DNA of 64,000 bases. Origin: Chaetomium olivaceum (lineage: Eukaryota > Ascomycota > Sordariomycetes > Sordariales > Chaetomiaceae). Shown in pieces: positions 1 through 10,746 of this stretch. A program made the position numbers and the translations under genes. Numbering within the stretch: position 1 is the first letter of the stretch; every line of letters starts with the position of its first letter. Below the pieces are notes generated by a model. It was not told the DNA's origin, made no database searches, and saw only the letters and a program-made list of their open reading frames with translations. Where the stretch lies: the NCBI GenBank assembly GCA_039881045.1, contig JAYWVB010000008.1, forward strand, positions 1 to 64,000, read 5' to 3'.

Positions 1-1125
1 CCCGCGCCCTTGTTGTCTCCAAGTCTATCCCACCTCCAGAATAGGCACATTCCGCTCCGCTACTCGGAAAGCTTGATACAAGTCAGTATTACACCCTATC
101 CTGGCTATCGGGTTGTCAACATCCTCGGACTATTGCGCAATCTGTTTCGGCCCCCTCGAGTTTCGGGATCATTACTGAGCAACCTCGGAGAAGGCAATCA
201 GCTGCTGAAAGCAGAACGAACCTCGATGGAGTACCGTCCGCCGACTCGGACCCCCTCGGATAAGCTACCAAAATGGGAATGAATGCAGCAGGTATTTCAC
301 GACAGGGCTTCCGGCCCCAGGATGACCCGAGTTGGCTGACCCCCACGGATTGAACCTCTGGATGTAAGCTTATGTCATTAACTCCGTATGTCAGGCATAG
401 GTGTTCAACGCGCGTTGTCTTTGGCTGCACCCCGAATCAACTTGATGAGTGAGTCCATTGATACCGTTAGCGTGCGTGGGACGCCGAGAATCGGGCAAAA
501 CCCGCCCCTGCATGCATGTCGTGGTCATGCACCCTAAAGTCCGATGGATTGGATAATATGGCATGTGTTAATGCAGGACCGTTCCTGCGGGAGTATGGTA
601 AAGTTTTTGAGTTGCGTGGCTGAGAACGCATCCCGCATGCAGCATGCGACATGGAGCCCGAACCGAGAACCTCAAGGTGACACAGTCCTCACCGGCCCAA
701 TGCTGCCCTGCCCCTTAGTCTGATGTTTGCTCCTCAATCTGCGCCATTGGCTTGGCTGTTGACGGGTATCGCCGCTTGTCAGATCTGTGGCTGCGGCGAG
801 CCTTTGATATTGCCGGCGTGGACTGTTTCATGATTTGCCTGTTCGAAAAGGGGGAGTGGTGAAAAAAAGCTTGGCTGGAGTGAAAACTGAGCAAGTGGTT
901 GGGGGCTGCCTGGTTCGGTACAACACGTATCTATCACCTGCGGCCGGCCCGGTTTCTGTGCCACCCACCCACTGACTGGTCCGGATAGAGTCGGAAGGAT
1001 TCCGGAGAGGTGTGTGGGTTTTTTCCGTCTCATGGTAAGACGCGGATGAAAGAAATGCGTATATGGGAACGAGACCGAGATGGAGGTTCATCTTTCCAGC
1101 ATAGAGCAGGAAAAAAGCAATCTCA
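1..1125. other. Intergenic, left edge
   Basis: No open frame here has domain-like content or a plausible splice structure. The last 100 bases would be the leader and promoter of the AflR-type regulator that starts at 1126. I see no repeat or RNA gene. Confidence 0.5.
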
Positions 1126-2717
1126 ATGTTTTCATCCTTTCGAGTTGCCGATGCTACAGGGCCTGCCAACGCGGAATCGACCAAATCCGCAGGGCGGTCT
1201 GGTGGTCGAGTTCACGCCTTGGTGGCCTGTAACCAGTGTAGGATCCGCAAGGTATGTGGTATTCATGGTCCAAATTGCGTGGCGGACGGCCCACGGCCCA
1301 CCTGCCATGCTTTAATGTTACACGTAGCTCACGCGAGGATTCACAACAGTTAAAATGCAGTGGAGGCAAAGACCGTTGCACAAGATGCCAGGCCACTGGA
1401 AGCACCTGCCTCTACTCGCAAACTCCACGAAGGGGACGTCGCCAGTCATTCATACCCTATTCTGAAAGCAGTGATGATCTGGGTCGCCTCTCCAAATTAA
1501 CTCCTCCCTGCGAGCAAGAGGGCGAAGAAGCAGCACCCTTAGGGCAAAAGAAACAGAGGAAAGATGCGACAGGCCAAGCGCTGGAACAAGAACAACTATC
1601 GGGATCAACGACACCAGCACAAACAGACACACTCTCCGCCATCGACACCTCGATCAACCTTCAGAATGCCCCTACCATCACCCGGGACATTAGCAGCTCG
1701 GCACTGTCTACAGAGTCAGAGTCGAGCTGGGATTCCACAACAATGGACATGGGATTGCACACACCTGGCCTGTTTGCGGACGACGAGCTGTACGACTTTG
1801 ACCTCTCCGTCATGACCGGAGTCCATAGTTCCACCACCAACAGCATGTCCGAAACCATAGCCCCATCAAATCTGATGTCTGGGCTATATTCCCTCTCCCA
1901 ACCAGGGGGCGACAGCGCCGAAGTTCCCATGCGCGACGCACCACCAACAACAGCCACAACCACATCCACCACCACAACATCACTCACATCCACCACCGCC
2001 TCGCCCGCCAACAGCCACCCCTTCACATTCCCAACCCCAATCCCAACCCCAACAGCCCAAGCAACAGCAGCTGCAGCCGTCACCGGACCCACAACCACGG
2101 GAAACGGCCCCGCAGACTGCCGCTGCCTCGGCTCGATGGCGCAACTCCTCGAAGAGATCGGCGTGCGGCGCGGCGCGGGCTCGCAGGACGCGGCGGGCAT
2201 CGACGGCCTGCTGATGTGTCTGCATCTCGGCACACATGCCTGCAACGACGTGCTTGCGTGCGCGCGCTGCCGGCTGTGCTCGCAGTACTCGATGCTGGTG
2301 GTTACCGTGCTGCAGCAGCTGGGGGAGATTTGTAGGGATTTGGGGGATTTGTTGGCGGCGTCCCCACAAGCGGGGCAAGAACAACAAGGAGACGGAAGTG
2401 TGGATATGGCGGCGATGGGGGAGCGTCAGAGAGGGGGTGGTGGCGGTTTACTGCCGAGGCAGAGGCATGAGACGCTGCTTGATGGGACGATTTGGTTTGG
2501 GCGGTATAGCATCAAGACGCCCAAGATGAAGGACTCGCTCGTGCAGAATTTGATTATGCTACATCTTGGTGATTTGAGGGCGCTTCTGCGGCGGTTAAAG
2601 AATGAGATTGGGCGGAAAAGGGGGCGGTGGGAGCTGGTGGTGCAGGTGGAAGCCGAGGTTGAGAGGGTGTATGGGTTGGCGCAGCCTGCAGGAAACTGGG
2701 ATGGTGAGCTTGGATGA
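1126..2717 (+). CDS. AflR-type Zn2Cys6 transcription factor
   Basis: Two exons, 1126-1251 and 1350-2717, with a 98-nt GT-AG intron inside the zinc cluster, give 497 aa. The spliced N-terminus carries C35-x2-C38-x6-C45-x6-C52-x2-C55-x6-C62, a complete fungal Zn2Cys6 binuclear cluster, followed by a basic stretch. A long Ser/Thr/Pro-rich middle follows. The C-terminal part (about residues 290-480) has a Cys-rich segment (CRCLGSMAQLLEEIG, then CARCRLCSQ) and a helical tail as in the aflatoxin-regulatory (AflR) family. Such proteins are nuclear regulators of secondary-metabolite clusters. No biosynthetic backbone gene lies beside it here; the partner cluster could lie left of the window, which is inference. 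The ATG at 1126 is chosen because it is in frame with the zinc cluster. Family assignment is good, target genes unknown. Confidence 0.85.
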
Positions 2718-3237
2718 GACGGCCTATGGGTCGGCCTCTTAGAGAAGCTATTTAGAAGGCTGAATGGTTGTGGGTTTTGGGCACAAATTACATGAAGCAT
2801 GGCTGTTCTACACGGCTAACATCCACTTGAAGGCATTTTCGTGGCAGGGTTAGCGGGTGCCCAGACTTTAGGTTGGGGAACCAAGTTCAACTTAGCTGTC
2901 CATAAAGAGTTAGATGGGTATTACGAAATAGACTTTATTAGACACAGAACTTGGCGCCTAGAAGATACTGTTAATAGTATATGAGAACCTCTAAGGAACT
3001 TACTCTGTCTTGCGTTGTATGTCCAGGAATATAAATGTAAATTATTCTCTAACTTTGTTCGTGCGGCTTCAAGCCTAATGCACCGAGCATCTTCTCGATT
3101 CAGAGTTTGTCAAAAAATAAAAGGCGGACTCTGGCATCAAAAATACATTGTCGTCAACTTAAAGTTGGATGGTACTGTACCTTACCCCTCGGACTTGTGA
3201 TACGCAAGTCGCATTAGACCGAGGCTAAGATCTACCA
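2718..3237. other. Intergenic
   Basis: Spacer between two convergent 3' ends (regulator on +, epimerase-reductase on -). It is AT-richer than the flanking genes. I see no gene. Confidence 0.5.
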
Positions 3238-4338
3238 TTACAATCCCTTAGCCCTCATCTCAATAAACATCTCCTCCAAAGCCGCCTGGCTGTCTTTGAT
3301 CTGGTATCCTAATCCTCTGCACGTCTTTACCAACTTGCTCGCATCAAGAGTGACATTGGCCCGGGGAGCCTTGAGCACCTTGTTCATGTCGTCGACCTCA
3401 AAGTTCTCCCATGTGAGGGAGGGCCGGATGTACTTCTTGGCCAGCGCCATGACCTGATTGTTAGTCGCCGGCTTCGGGTTCACCAGGTTGTAAATCCCAG
3501 TCACGCCGTTCTCGGCCATGAGGATGGCGCCAGGGAGGAGGTTGGTGAGAACACTGATAGACTACGAGGCATGTCAGATGGATGCACCAATAAGAGTACA
3601 CGCCCATATCTGAAACTCACCGACGGGATGTTGATAAGCTTGTTGTACTTCATCAGCCTAGTAACCAAGTTCTTTTGGTCCAAGTCCGCTGCCATTGGGC
3701 CCCTGAGCCTCAGAATGAGCACGTTCGGATAAGTCCGGATTGCCTGTATGATAGGTCAGCTCGGCACCATGTCTCAAGTGAGTAAACGACTGACGTTTTC
3801 GCTGACTAGTCTAGTACGGGAATACGTCGAACCGCCGTAGAATGGCGTCTCTTCCTCGGTGAAACCCGTTCCATCGAGCGGGTGGGCCTCGTCCTGATCG
3901 TAAATGCACCCTGAGCCAAAATGGCTGACATGAACCCCGAGCTCGTAACAGCAGTCGACAAGGTTGAGAGCGCCCAGGATGTTGGATCGTGTAACCTCAA
4001 TTTGGTGATCTTCGCACCAGTCGGCGTTGGGGGTACCGCGAATGCCGGCACAGTTGAAAACGTGAGTGGCGTTGAGGCGTGAGAGTTCACTATTTTCTTG
4101 ATGAGCAAAAGATGACAGAAACGTCAGCATCATCTCACCTCAAGACCTGCTCCCGGTTCTCGGTGCGGACAAGAGATGTGATCACTGTCTTGCCCGACGC
4201 TGAAAGGGCCTCCTTGATTTGCGAGGCAATCCACCCGTTTCCTGGGTTGGTCCAAGTTAGCCAGGGTCATGCGATCCGGATTGTTTTGCAATACGGACCA
4301 AATATCACGAAGACTTGGGGGCGCGTGAGGACGGCCAT
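3238..4338 (-). CDS. UDP-4-keto-6-deoxyglucose 3,5-epimerase/4-reductase (NRS/ER-type)
   Basis: Five exons (4299-4338, 4139-4241, 3795-4089, 3621-3743, 3238-3561) with 49-59-nt introns keep one frame and give 294 aa, about the ~300 aa of plant NRS/ER proteins. It is an extended short-chain dehydrogenase: Rossmann loop FGGNGWIA near residue 14, THVFNCAGIRGTPNADWCE, and GIYNLVNP followed by LKAPRANVTLDASKL near the C-terminus, all characteristic of the reductase half of plant RHM and of NRS/ER. The expected reaction converts UDP-4-keto-6-deoxyglucose to UDP-L-rhamnose with NADPH in the cytosol. The divergent neighbour encodes the preceding dehydratase, so the pair forms a pathway module. Odd point: the YxxxK catalytic motif reads YSRTR, so the lysine is arginine. 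Function is inferred from the family; confidence in identity is high. Confidence 0.88.
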
Positions 4339-4912
4339 GGTATCGACAGATTTGATTTGATTCTAGCACACGATGGGGCTTTGTTGCTGTCGTTATCTTG
4401 AGTATGACCGTCTTACTCGGATTTCTTATAGCTCACGCAGTCCGAACGGAGACGCGGCTTTACTCGAAACCCTCCGCATCGCTGAGTCCGACATCACCTA
4501 TCCTGGTCAGAACGGGTCGGTGCCCCCGGGACTGGACCGGGGTTGGTAAGATGCCTATCCAGTCGCTTCCCCTTTCGGCAGTTTCCGTCCTTCGACTCAG
4601 ACGGCAAGGTCCCGAAGAGCGGGTTACCTTGCTGCCGGAAGAGGATTCGTTATTCCCGTTGTAGATACCCTGCTCCGAAGTACAAGCTAGTATACAAGGC
4701 TATTCTTCTTTTATTGAAGAGACTCGGACGTGACACGATCTGCATAACTATCGCCAGAAACTTGGTGTTTGCTCTTGCACGAACTTGGAAACCAGAGCTT
4801 TTGAAGCCCACCAATTCTGACGCCAGACACATTCCTTGTGGATTCTGTTTCAAACTAAACCGGGCCGGGTCTCAACTTGCGTTGTGTCTTTCGCTAGAAA
4901 CAATCTTTCACA
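4339..4912. promoter_or_regulatory. Shared divergent promoter of the UDP-rhamnose gene pair
   Basis: 574 bases separate the ATG of the reductase (4338, -) from the ATG of the dehydratase (4913, +). A single intergenic region therefore probably carries both promoters, which would allow joint regulation of two consecutive steps. No specific binding site is assigned. Confidence 0.5.
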
Positions 4913-6246
4913 ATGGCTCGCCCTGAATTTACACCCCCGGACTCACCAAAACTGAAAGCTCAAGTTTTCCCGCTTGTTGTCGACCAAGCACGCAGCCGTG
5001 ACGCCCTAGCCCTCGTTGGTGTTACCAAGTTCCCCTACCGCAGTGACATCAAAAACATTCTAATTACCGGTGGCGCTGGGTTTATGTGAGCCAGCCTTGT
5101 CCCTTCATACCCATCTCATGTCACACAACTAACACAGTTGCCTCAACAGCGGGAGCTGGGTTACACGGCACCTGACGGTCCAATACCCCCAATACAACAT
5201 CATATGCTTCGACAAGCTCGACCGCGTTGCCTCCCCCGCCAACATCAGCTGTCTCAATGGACTGCCCAACTTCACCTTCGTCCAGGGTGACATCACCTGC
5301 TCCGGGGCGGTATCCCACGCGCTCGCAGCGCACGCCATCGACTGCGTGCTGCACTTTGCCGCCTCGTCGCACGTGCAGAATTCCTTCGACGACGCGGCCT
5401 CCTTCACGCTCAACAACGTGGTGGGCACGCAGGTGCTGCTGGAAAGCGTGCGGCAGCACGGCCGGGTCAAGCGGTTCGTGCACGTCAGCACAGACGAGGT
5501 ATACGGCGAGACCAACGGCGAGTTCCTCGACGAGACGCACGCCTTCCACCCGACCAACCCCTACTCGGCCTCCAAGGCCGCCGCCGAGATGTACGTGCAC
5601 GCCTACGCCAAGTCGTTCAAGATCCCGACCATCATCGTCCGGAGTAACAATGTGTACGGCCCGTGCCAGTACCCCGAGAGTGAGTCCCCCCATTTCATCC
5701 CCCCCCTTTTCATCTTCCCCTAACCACAACGATGTTGACCATTTGCCCCTCCCAGAAATAATCCCCAAATTCATCAACCTCCTCCGGTCCCACCAACCGC
5801 TCACCATCCAAGGCTCCGGCCTCAACTCGCGGCGCTACCTCTACGGCGCCGACGCGGCCGACGCCTTCGACACGGTCCTCCATCAAGGCGTGATCGGCGA
5901 AGCCTACAACGTGGGCTCGGCCTTCGAGATCACCAACCTGGAGGTGGCGGTCCGCATGCTGCAACTCTTTGGCTGTACGCCGCAGGCCGATTTCGGTGCG
6001 CGCTTGCGCTGGGTGGAGGACAGGCCGTTTAATGACTATGATTATCGGGTGGATGGGTCGAAACTGCAGGCGTTGGGGTGGAGGCAGCGGACGTCGTTTG
6101 AGAAGGGGCTCGGGGCGACGGTGGAGTGGTACAGGCAGAACTTGGATGTTTGGTGGCCTGGGGTCGGGGTTGATGTTGGTGAGGAAGAAGATGTGAAGGG
6201 GGTGCAGTCACCGGGCTCGATGGTGGAGGTGGATCCTGTTTCGTGA
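4913..6246 (+). CDS. UDP/dTDP-glucose 4,6-dehydratase (RHM N-half/RmlB-like)
   Basis: Three exons, 4913-5085, 5150-5679 and 5756-6246, give 397 aa. The protein shows the extended-SDR Rossmann motif GGAGFIG (residues 53-59), the dehydratase-specific TDE triad (172-174, in STDEVYGE) and the YxxxK pair Y196/K200 (YSASK). SNNVYGPCQYPEKIIPKF and the C-terminal part (GLNSRRYLYGADAA, EAYNVGS) are as in RmlB and the N-terminal half of plant RHM. The reaction is NDP-glucose to NDP-4-keto-6-deoxyglucose; given the divergent NRS/ER-type partner the nucleotide is probably UDP. About 45 N-terminal residues precede the fold, and the last ~30 are acidic and unconserved-looking. All key catalytic residues are present. 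Confidence 0.92.
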
Positions 6247-6526
6247 TGAGCTTAGTGGTGTGGACACGCCTCGGGCATCATCACTTTGTAAGTGGTGGTG
6301 CGCTGGTGTTGTAACTGCTTTCCTTATTTCATTTCGTCTAGATGTTTGTTGCTGGTTGAGGAGCATGGTGTATGAATCCGGCTCAAGACACTAGACTAGG
6401 TATTAGGCAGTTGCCATTAGAATGTGTAAATGGTTGGATATATGGATAATTTCTGTTTGTCCTGATAAATGAACATCCCAATGACCCACCCCATCATGTA
6501 TAATACCCAAGCAAACGTAAACGCCA

Positions 6527-7747
6527 TCATCTTCTAAGTCGTAAAGTAACGGTAACCGGCTCTTCTTCCGATAGTTCAGCCGTTTCTGTCATAGCACCCT
6601 CAAAGGCATGGCACACCATGGCCTTCAGCTTCGATCGCGAGCAAGTGACCGAGAACTCGATTCCCTTGTCGTTCCCATCCCCAATTTGTGTTTGTCCGTC
6701 AAGTCCGAGAATCCCATTGTCGGCGTCCCCTGGGCGGAGAGACATATCGACGTTGCCGAGCAGGCTCTCCAGGTCAAGGCCGTTGCCCAGACCCTGTCCG
6801 TCCCATCGTGGATGTCCGACCTCGCGATCCTGTGATGGCGCGCCACCACTTGGCGAGAATGTAGACTGATTCCCCATGGTATTCCCGTTCCCAGGCGTCC
6901 CGTGAGACATTAACAGGTCAGAGAGGTCCATCGAGTAATTCATCTTGGTCGACACGGCGCCTTCAGGGGTGATAGTGCGATGGTGCGATGGCGTGAAGGG
7001 GCCCCCGGAATGGATGAGATTAGGCGGACTCGCTGAAGAAGCCGATGAGTGGCCTTGGACTGGAAACGGAGAGCTGTTCGAGCTGCTGGAACTCGCCGAC
7101 TCGATCCCAAGAATGTCCACGCGACAGGGCGGGTGTGGCCCAGTCGGTCGTGTGTAACGTGTATCTATGGTCGGTAGGCCGCGGTCGCGGGATGACGCCG
7201 TAGACGGCAGTTGCTGCTTGGCGTTTTGCCGCTTCTGGCGACGCATCAGCAGCGAGTGGCGGTTCTTGATGGCGAGCGGCGCACGCGCCGAAAGGAAGCT
7301 TTCGGCCATGAGCTTCCAATTGTGACCGTAGACAGTGACGAGGGACAAGAGAAGCTTATCCTATTTTTGGGGATGGCCTAGTTAGTGGGATTATTTTCGT
7401 CGATGACGGGATTGTACATGGCTTGGTAGAGAAGGGCATGGAAGGAGACGGACCTCCTCGGCCGACCAGAAGCTGTGGTCGAGATCTGGATTGACATTGT
7501 CGTTCCATCGCTTGGCGCATTGCTCAGCATTGCGAGTGCCAACATCAGCAGCGACGGCAACCCACCGCGTGCCGCATTTGGCCACGGCTTCCCTCAGGCG
7601 GTTGTCTTCCGTCGCTGACCACCTGCCCGTGTTGATGGAAGACCTCGGGCGAGGCGCTTCACTGCTGATATTCTCGGACGTCCGAGAGGGGTCAAACGAC
7701 CGGCCCGGATCCGTTGCGAATGCTGGGGGTTTCGAAGTTGGCAACAT
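6527..7747 (-). CDS. Myb/SANT-type DNA-binding protein
   Basis: Two exons, 7454-7747 and 6527-7360, joined by a 93-nt intron, give 375 aa. The N-terminal third carries two tandem Myb repeats with regular tryptophans: GRWSATEDNRLREAV ... RWVAVAADVGTR ... CAKRWNDNVNP, then HSFWSAEEDKLLLSLV ... HNWKLMAESFL ... AIKNRHSLL. The intron interrupts the second repeat exactly at AEE|DKLL. The rest is Ser/Gly/Asn-rich, with no recognisable domain. It is presumably a nuclear transcription factor. The open frame extends upstream to 7843 without an ATG, so the first in-frame ATG (7747), about 30 residues before the first repeat, is chosen. It is convergent with the dehydratase gene and divergent from the transporter gene. 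The R2R3-like assignment is strong; orthology to FlbD or other named fungal Myb proteins is not supported. Confidence 0.82.
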
Positions 7748-8620
7748 TTCCGAGCTAACTTCGGTAGACAGGCGGAGTGGGTGCCGCGTATGTGTTACGC
7801 CAGGGTAGGGTATACCGTATGGAAGTCGCGAAATAGCAGTCACGGTTACAGAATCGCTAAGGCGCTAGACAGCAAGGTAATTTCCTAGGGAAAGAAACGG
7901 GAAGGACGGAACGCTTCTGACTCGGAAAAACCAGAAGCAGCCCGAGTTACCTGTCGGGACTCGGGAGGATTCTTGCTGGCAAACCGGGAAACCCCGCTTC
8001 TCTGCCTTAAATCCGTAAGCAAATCGGGACCCGTCCCTATCAGCCACTCTCACAACACGACAGGAATCTGAGTGATGAAAGCAAATGCATCATGCATGTA
8101 CAGTACAAAGGTACATGTACAGGGGGGATAAGGTATCATGGATGATCGGATAGATGTCTCGAGTTGTCAGTAAGCTCCCACCATTCTCCACCTTCCCGCA
8201 GCCCTAACTCTAGTGGGTCCGGGTTCTGACTCCGGTGGGCCCAAACTTGACTCCGGTGGGTCCAACGAGTTTAACTCGGCTGACTGTGAGAGTTGAACGA
8301 GTTGAACCCCCAAACTCTAAACAAAGGCAAGATGCTATCTCCGAGACGTCAACCCCGGCTGAGCAATCCCCCCTTTCGTATTGCTCCGGCCCGGGGGCTT
8401 TCGAGTTTGCAGGCGGATGATAAGTCTTGACTTTAGTTTCCTTGAAAATAACCAGCGACCATGGATTCCGATTTTTCCTGCATCTCTCAGCTTATCCCGA
8501 AGGCCTCCCACCCTGGCCCGATCCCGTTAGACCATCCCTAACCCTGACGGTGTATGAGAGCAAACACGACGACGAGTCAACAACAGCTTTCCATCGGGCT
8601 TCCTCCCCTTGCAGTCGACA
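7748..8620. promoter_or_regulatory. Divergent intergenic region with short repeated motifs
   Basis: Promoter region between the Myb gene (-) and the MFS transporter (+). At 8203-8263 the motif GTGGG(T/C)CC occurs three times about 23-28 bases apart, each preceded by ACTC. An imperfect inverted ACTCG/CGAGT pair follows around 8270-8305. These could be regulator sites, but that is a guess. Confidence 0.35.
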
Positions 8621-10297
8621 ATGCAGTCCTTTCTGCAATACCGTCGGATGCGGGCGTCGGTGAAGAGTGATCTCGCCCACGTTCGCACCAAGGCAGCCGG
8701 AACCAGCTCTCCAAACTCGTCATCGTTGGAAACCAAGGAAGTCCCCGACACCAATGGTTCTCAGAACAACGAGGTGGAAAAGGATGAGGCTTGGGCGAGT
8801 GCACTGGGAGTCAAGATTTCGCGACCAGCAGAGGACGACGGCAGTGCGGTTTATTTGGTAGACTGGAAGGATGGTGACCCTCAAAACCCTCACAACTGGA
8901 AACGCTCCCAGAAGTGGGCGTGTACCTTCGCGGTATGCCTCCTCACCTTGGCCATCACCATTCCGTCATCCATCGACGCGCCAGTAGCCGAAGCCTTCAA
9001 CGAGCACTATGGCGTCTCGCCCTTGGCAGGGTCTATGACCACGGGCATGTATCTTCTCGGCACTGGTGTAGGTGCGCTCTTCGCCGGCACCGTGTCGGAG
9101 ACCTTCGGCCGCAACGTCATGTATATGACAACCTTTGTCGTTTTCATGCTCTTCATCATGGCCAAGGCCCTAGCCCCGAACTACGGCGCCGCCATTGTCT
9201 TCCGTTTTCTAACGGGATTCTTCGGCTCGACCCCCATGACGGCTGCCGGCGGGACCATCGCCGACATGTGGAGCCCCCTCGAGATGATTTTCTGCGTCCC
9301 CGTCGGCGCCATGACATCCTACGCTGGCCCGATCGTCGGCCCTATCCTCGGTGCTTATCTTCCCGAGCTTGGCTTTCGCTGGGCCGACTGGCTCGCCCTC
9401 ATCATCGCCGGCGCCGTGCTGGTTTACGTTTTCCTGTTTCAGCCCGAGACATACCGACCGATTCTGCTGGAGTGGAAGGCCAAGCATCTCCGCGAGCTCA
9501 CGGGTGACTCACGCTACCAAGTTGAGGATCACGCCGCAGCGGGAACCTTGGCCAAGAGACTTGTGGTCAACCTCTACCGACCTTTCGTCATGACCTACAC
9601 GGAACCCATCATCCTCATTTTCACCTTTTACCTAACCGTCATCTACTTCGTCTTGTTTGCCTTCCTCAACGGTTACCCCTTCATCTTCGAGCAGACCTAC
9701 GGCATCTCCCACTCGATGACCTTCATTCTCTGGGTTGCTCTGCTCGTTGGCGATCTCGCCGCCCTACCTCTTATCCCGCTAATTTATGGCTGGGCCAAGA
9801 AGGCCGCGGTGAAGGGGACCCTGACGCCCGAGTTGTGCTTGTGGTACGGAATGCTGGGCGGCTCCATCATGTTGCCCATCTCTCTGTGGTGGCTCGCGTG
9901 GACCTGCTACGTAAGGAACCCCCCTCCCCCAACTTGCCGTTGTGTTGCTGTAGCTAACCTCACCACAACACAGGCTGATATCAGCATCTGGGTGCCCATC
10001 GTGGGCTCCGCTTTCTTTGGCTACGGATTGGTCACCATATTCACCACCACTTTCCTGTACACCGTCTTCGTCTACGGCGTCCACTCTGCGTCTGCTCTCG
10101 CCTTTATGACCTGCGTTCGCTACATCATTGCCGGTAGCCTGGTTCCCGCGTCTATTCCCATGTATCAAAACCTGGGGCCTCATCAGGCGTTGACTATCCC
10201 GGCTGCTCTGGCCACAGTACTGGCCCCCGTGCCGTTTCTCTTGTACAAGTATGGTGCTAGGATCAGGGGTGCGAGCAAGAAAGCGATGCGTCATTAA
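8621..10297 (+). CDS. MFS transporter, DHA1-like drug/polyamine antiporter family
   Basis: Two exons, 8621-9910 and 9974-10297, give 537 aa. The 63-nt intron is a multiple of three and has no stop, so it also reads through in frame and could be misannotated as coding. After a ~95-residue hydrophilic N-terminus the signature DPQNPHNWKRSQKW precedes the first membrane segment, as in fungal DHA1-family proteins. About 12 hydrophobic segments follow. The loop between TM2 and TM3 is GTVSETFGRNVMY, a variant of the MFS motif A, and the TM4-5 region has PMTAAGGTIADMW. The role is probably export of a small molecule from the cytosol; substrate cannot be read from sequence. The start is ATG 8621, the first ATG in frame. 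It is convergent with the epoxide hydrolase gene. Confidence 0.88.
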   Translation: MQSFLQYRRMRASVKSDLAHVRTKAAGTSSPNSSSLETKEVPDTNGSQNNEVEKDEAWASALGVKISRPAEDDGSAVYLVDWKDGDPQNPHNWKRSQKWACTFAVCLLTLAITIPSSIDAPVAEAFNEHYGVSPLAGSMTTGMYLLGTGVGALFAGTVSETFGRNVMYMTTFVVFMLFIMAKALAPNYGAAIVFRFLTGFFGSTPMTAAGGTIADMWSPLEMIFCVPVGAMTSYAGPIVGPILGAYLPELGFRWADWLALIIAGAVLVYVFLFQPETYRPILLEWKAKHLRELTGDSRYQVEDHAAAGTLAKRLVVNLYRPFVMTYTEPIILIFTFYLTVIYFVLFAFLNGYPFIFEQTYGISHSMTFILWVALLVGDLAALPLIPLIYGWAKKAAVKGTLTPELCLWYGMLGGSIMLPISLWWLAWTCYVRNPPPPTCRCVAVANLTTTQADISIWVPIVGSAFFGYGLVTIFTTTFLYTVFVYGVHSASALAFMTCVRYIIAGSLVPASIPMYQNLGPHQALTIPAALATVLAPVPFLLYKYGARIRGASKKAMRH

Positions 10298-10746
10298 AGT
10301 GGATGGTGGCCGGAAAAAAGGAAAAAAGGAAGATTGGCAGGAATTTGGAGGAGTTTATTCGAGATACTTACTTTTATGTAATCACAGCAGTGTATGTCTG
10401 GAGCTCGGTTTATTTTCTTTACGGTTAGCCCAAAACATAGATTTCCTGCGACTATCCCACTTCTCCTCTACGATGTTCCCTGTTTTCATAGTAGTAGCAC
10501 TGAGGCTCGGCAGAAATAGTTCACTACCTAGGCACAACTACGTAGAATAACGGCGTCACCTTTGACTCTCGCCGGCGCGGTACACAGTTCAAGACGTATG
10601 TGATATAAATGCAGCAACATTCGGGATGTTGATTAACGCAGTGGATGGTGTAGTCTGTGTGGAAGTCTGCTTCACCTAGGAAGGCGTTTGCCTCCCCAAT
10701 GCTTCAGCCGACAGCTAATCTCACGCTCTCATCAATATCACCTCCT
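10298..10746. other. Convergent 3' intergenic spacer
   Basis: Spacer between the 3' ends of the MFS transporter and the epoxide hydrolase. No gene or clear repeat is seen. Confidence 0.5.

Noticed and set aside
116..1033. Several open frames on both strands at the left edge
   Set aside because: No ATG-started frame has protein-like composition, splice support or family resemblance; they look like chance frames in GC-rich DNA.
1661..2245. Long antisense frame over the AflR-type gene
   Set aside because: It is a mirror of the Ser/Thr-repeat coding sequence; the zinc cluster and C-terminal family features are on the plus strand.
9911..9973. In-frame segment in the MFS transporter that could be coding
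   Set aside because: It has GTAAGG at the start and ACACAG at the end, is Pro/Cys-rich and would interrupt a membrane segment; a 63-nt intron explains it better.
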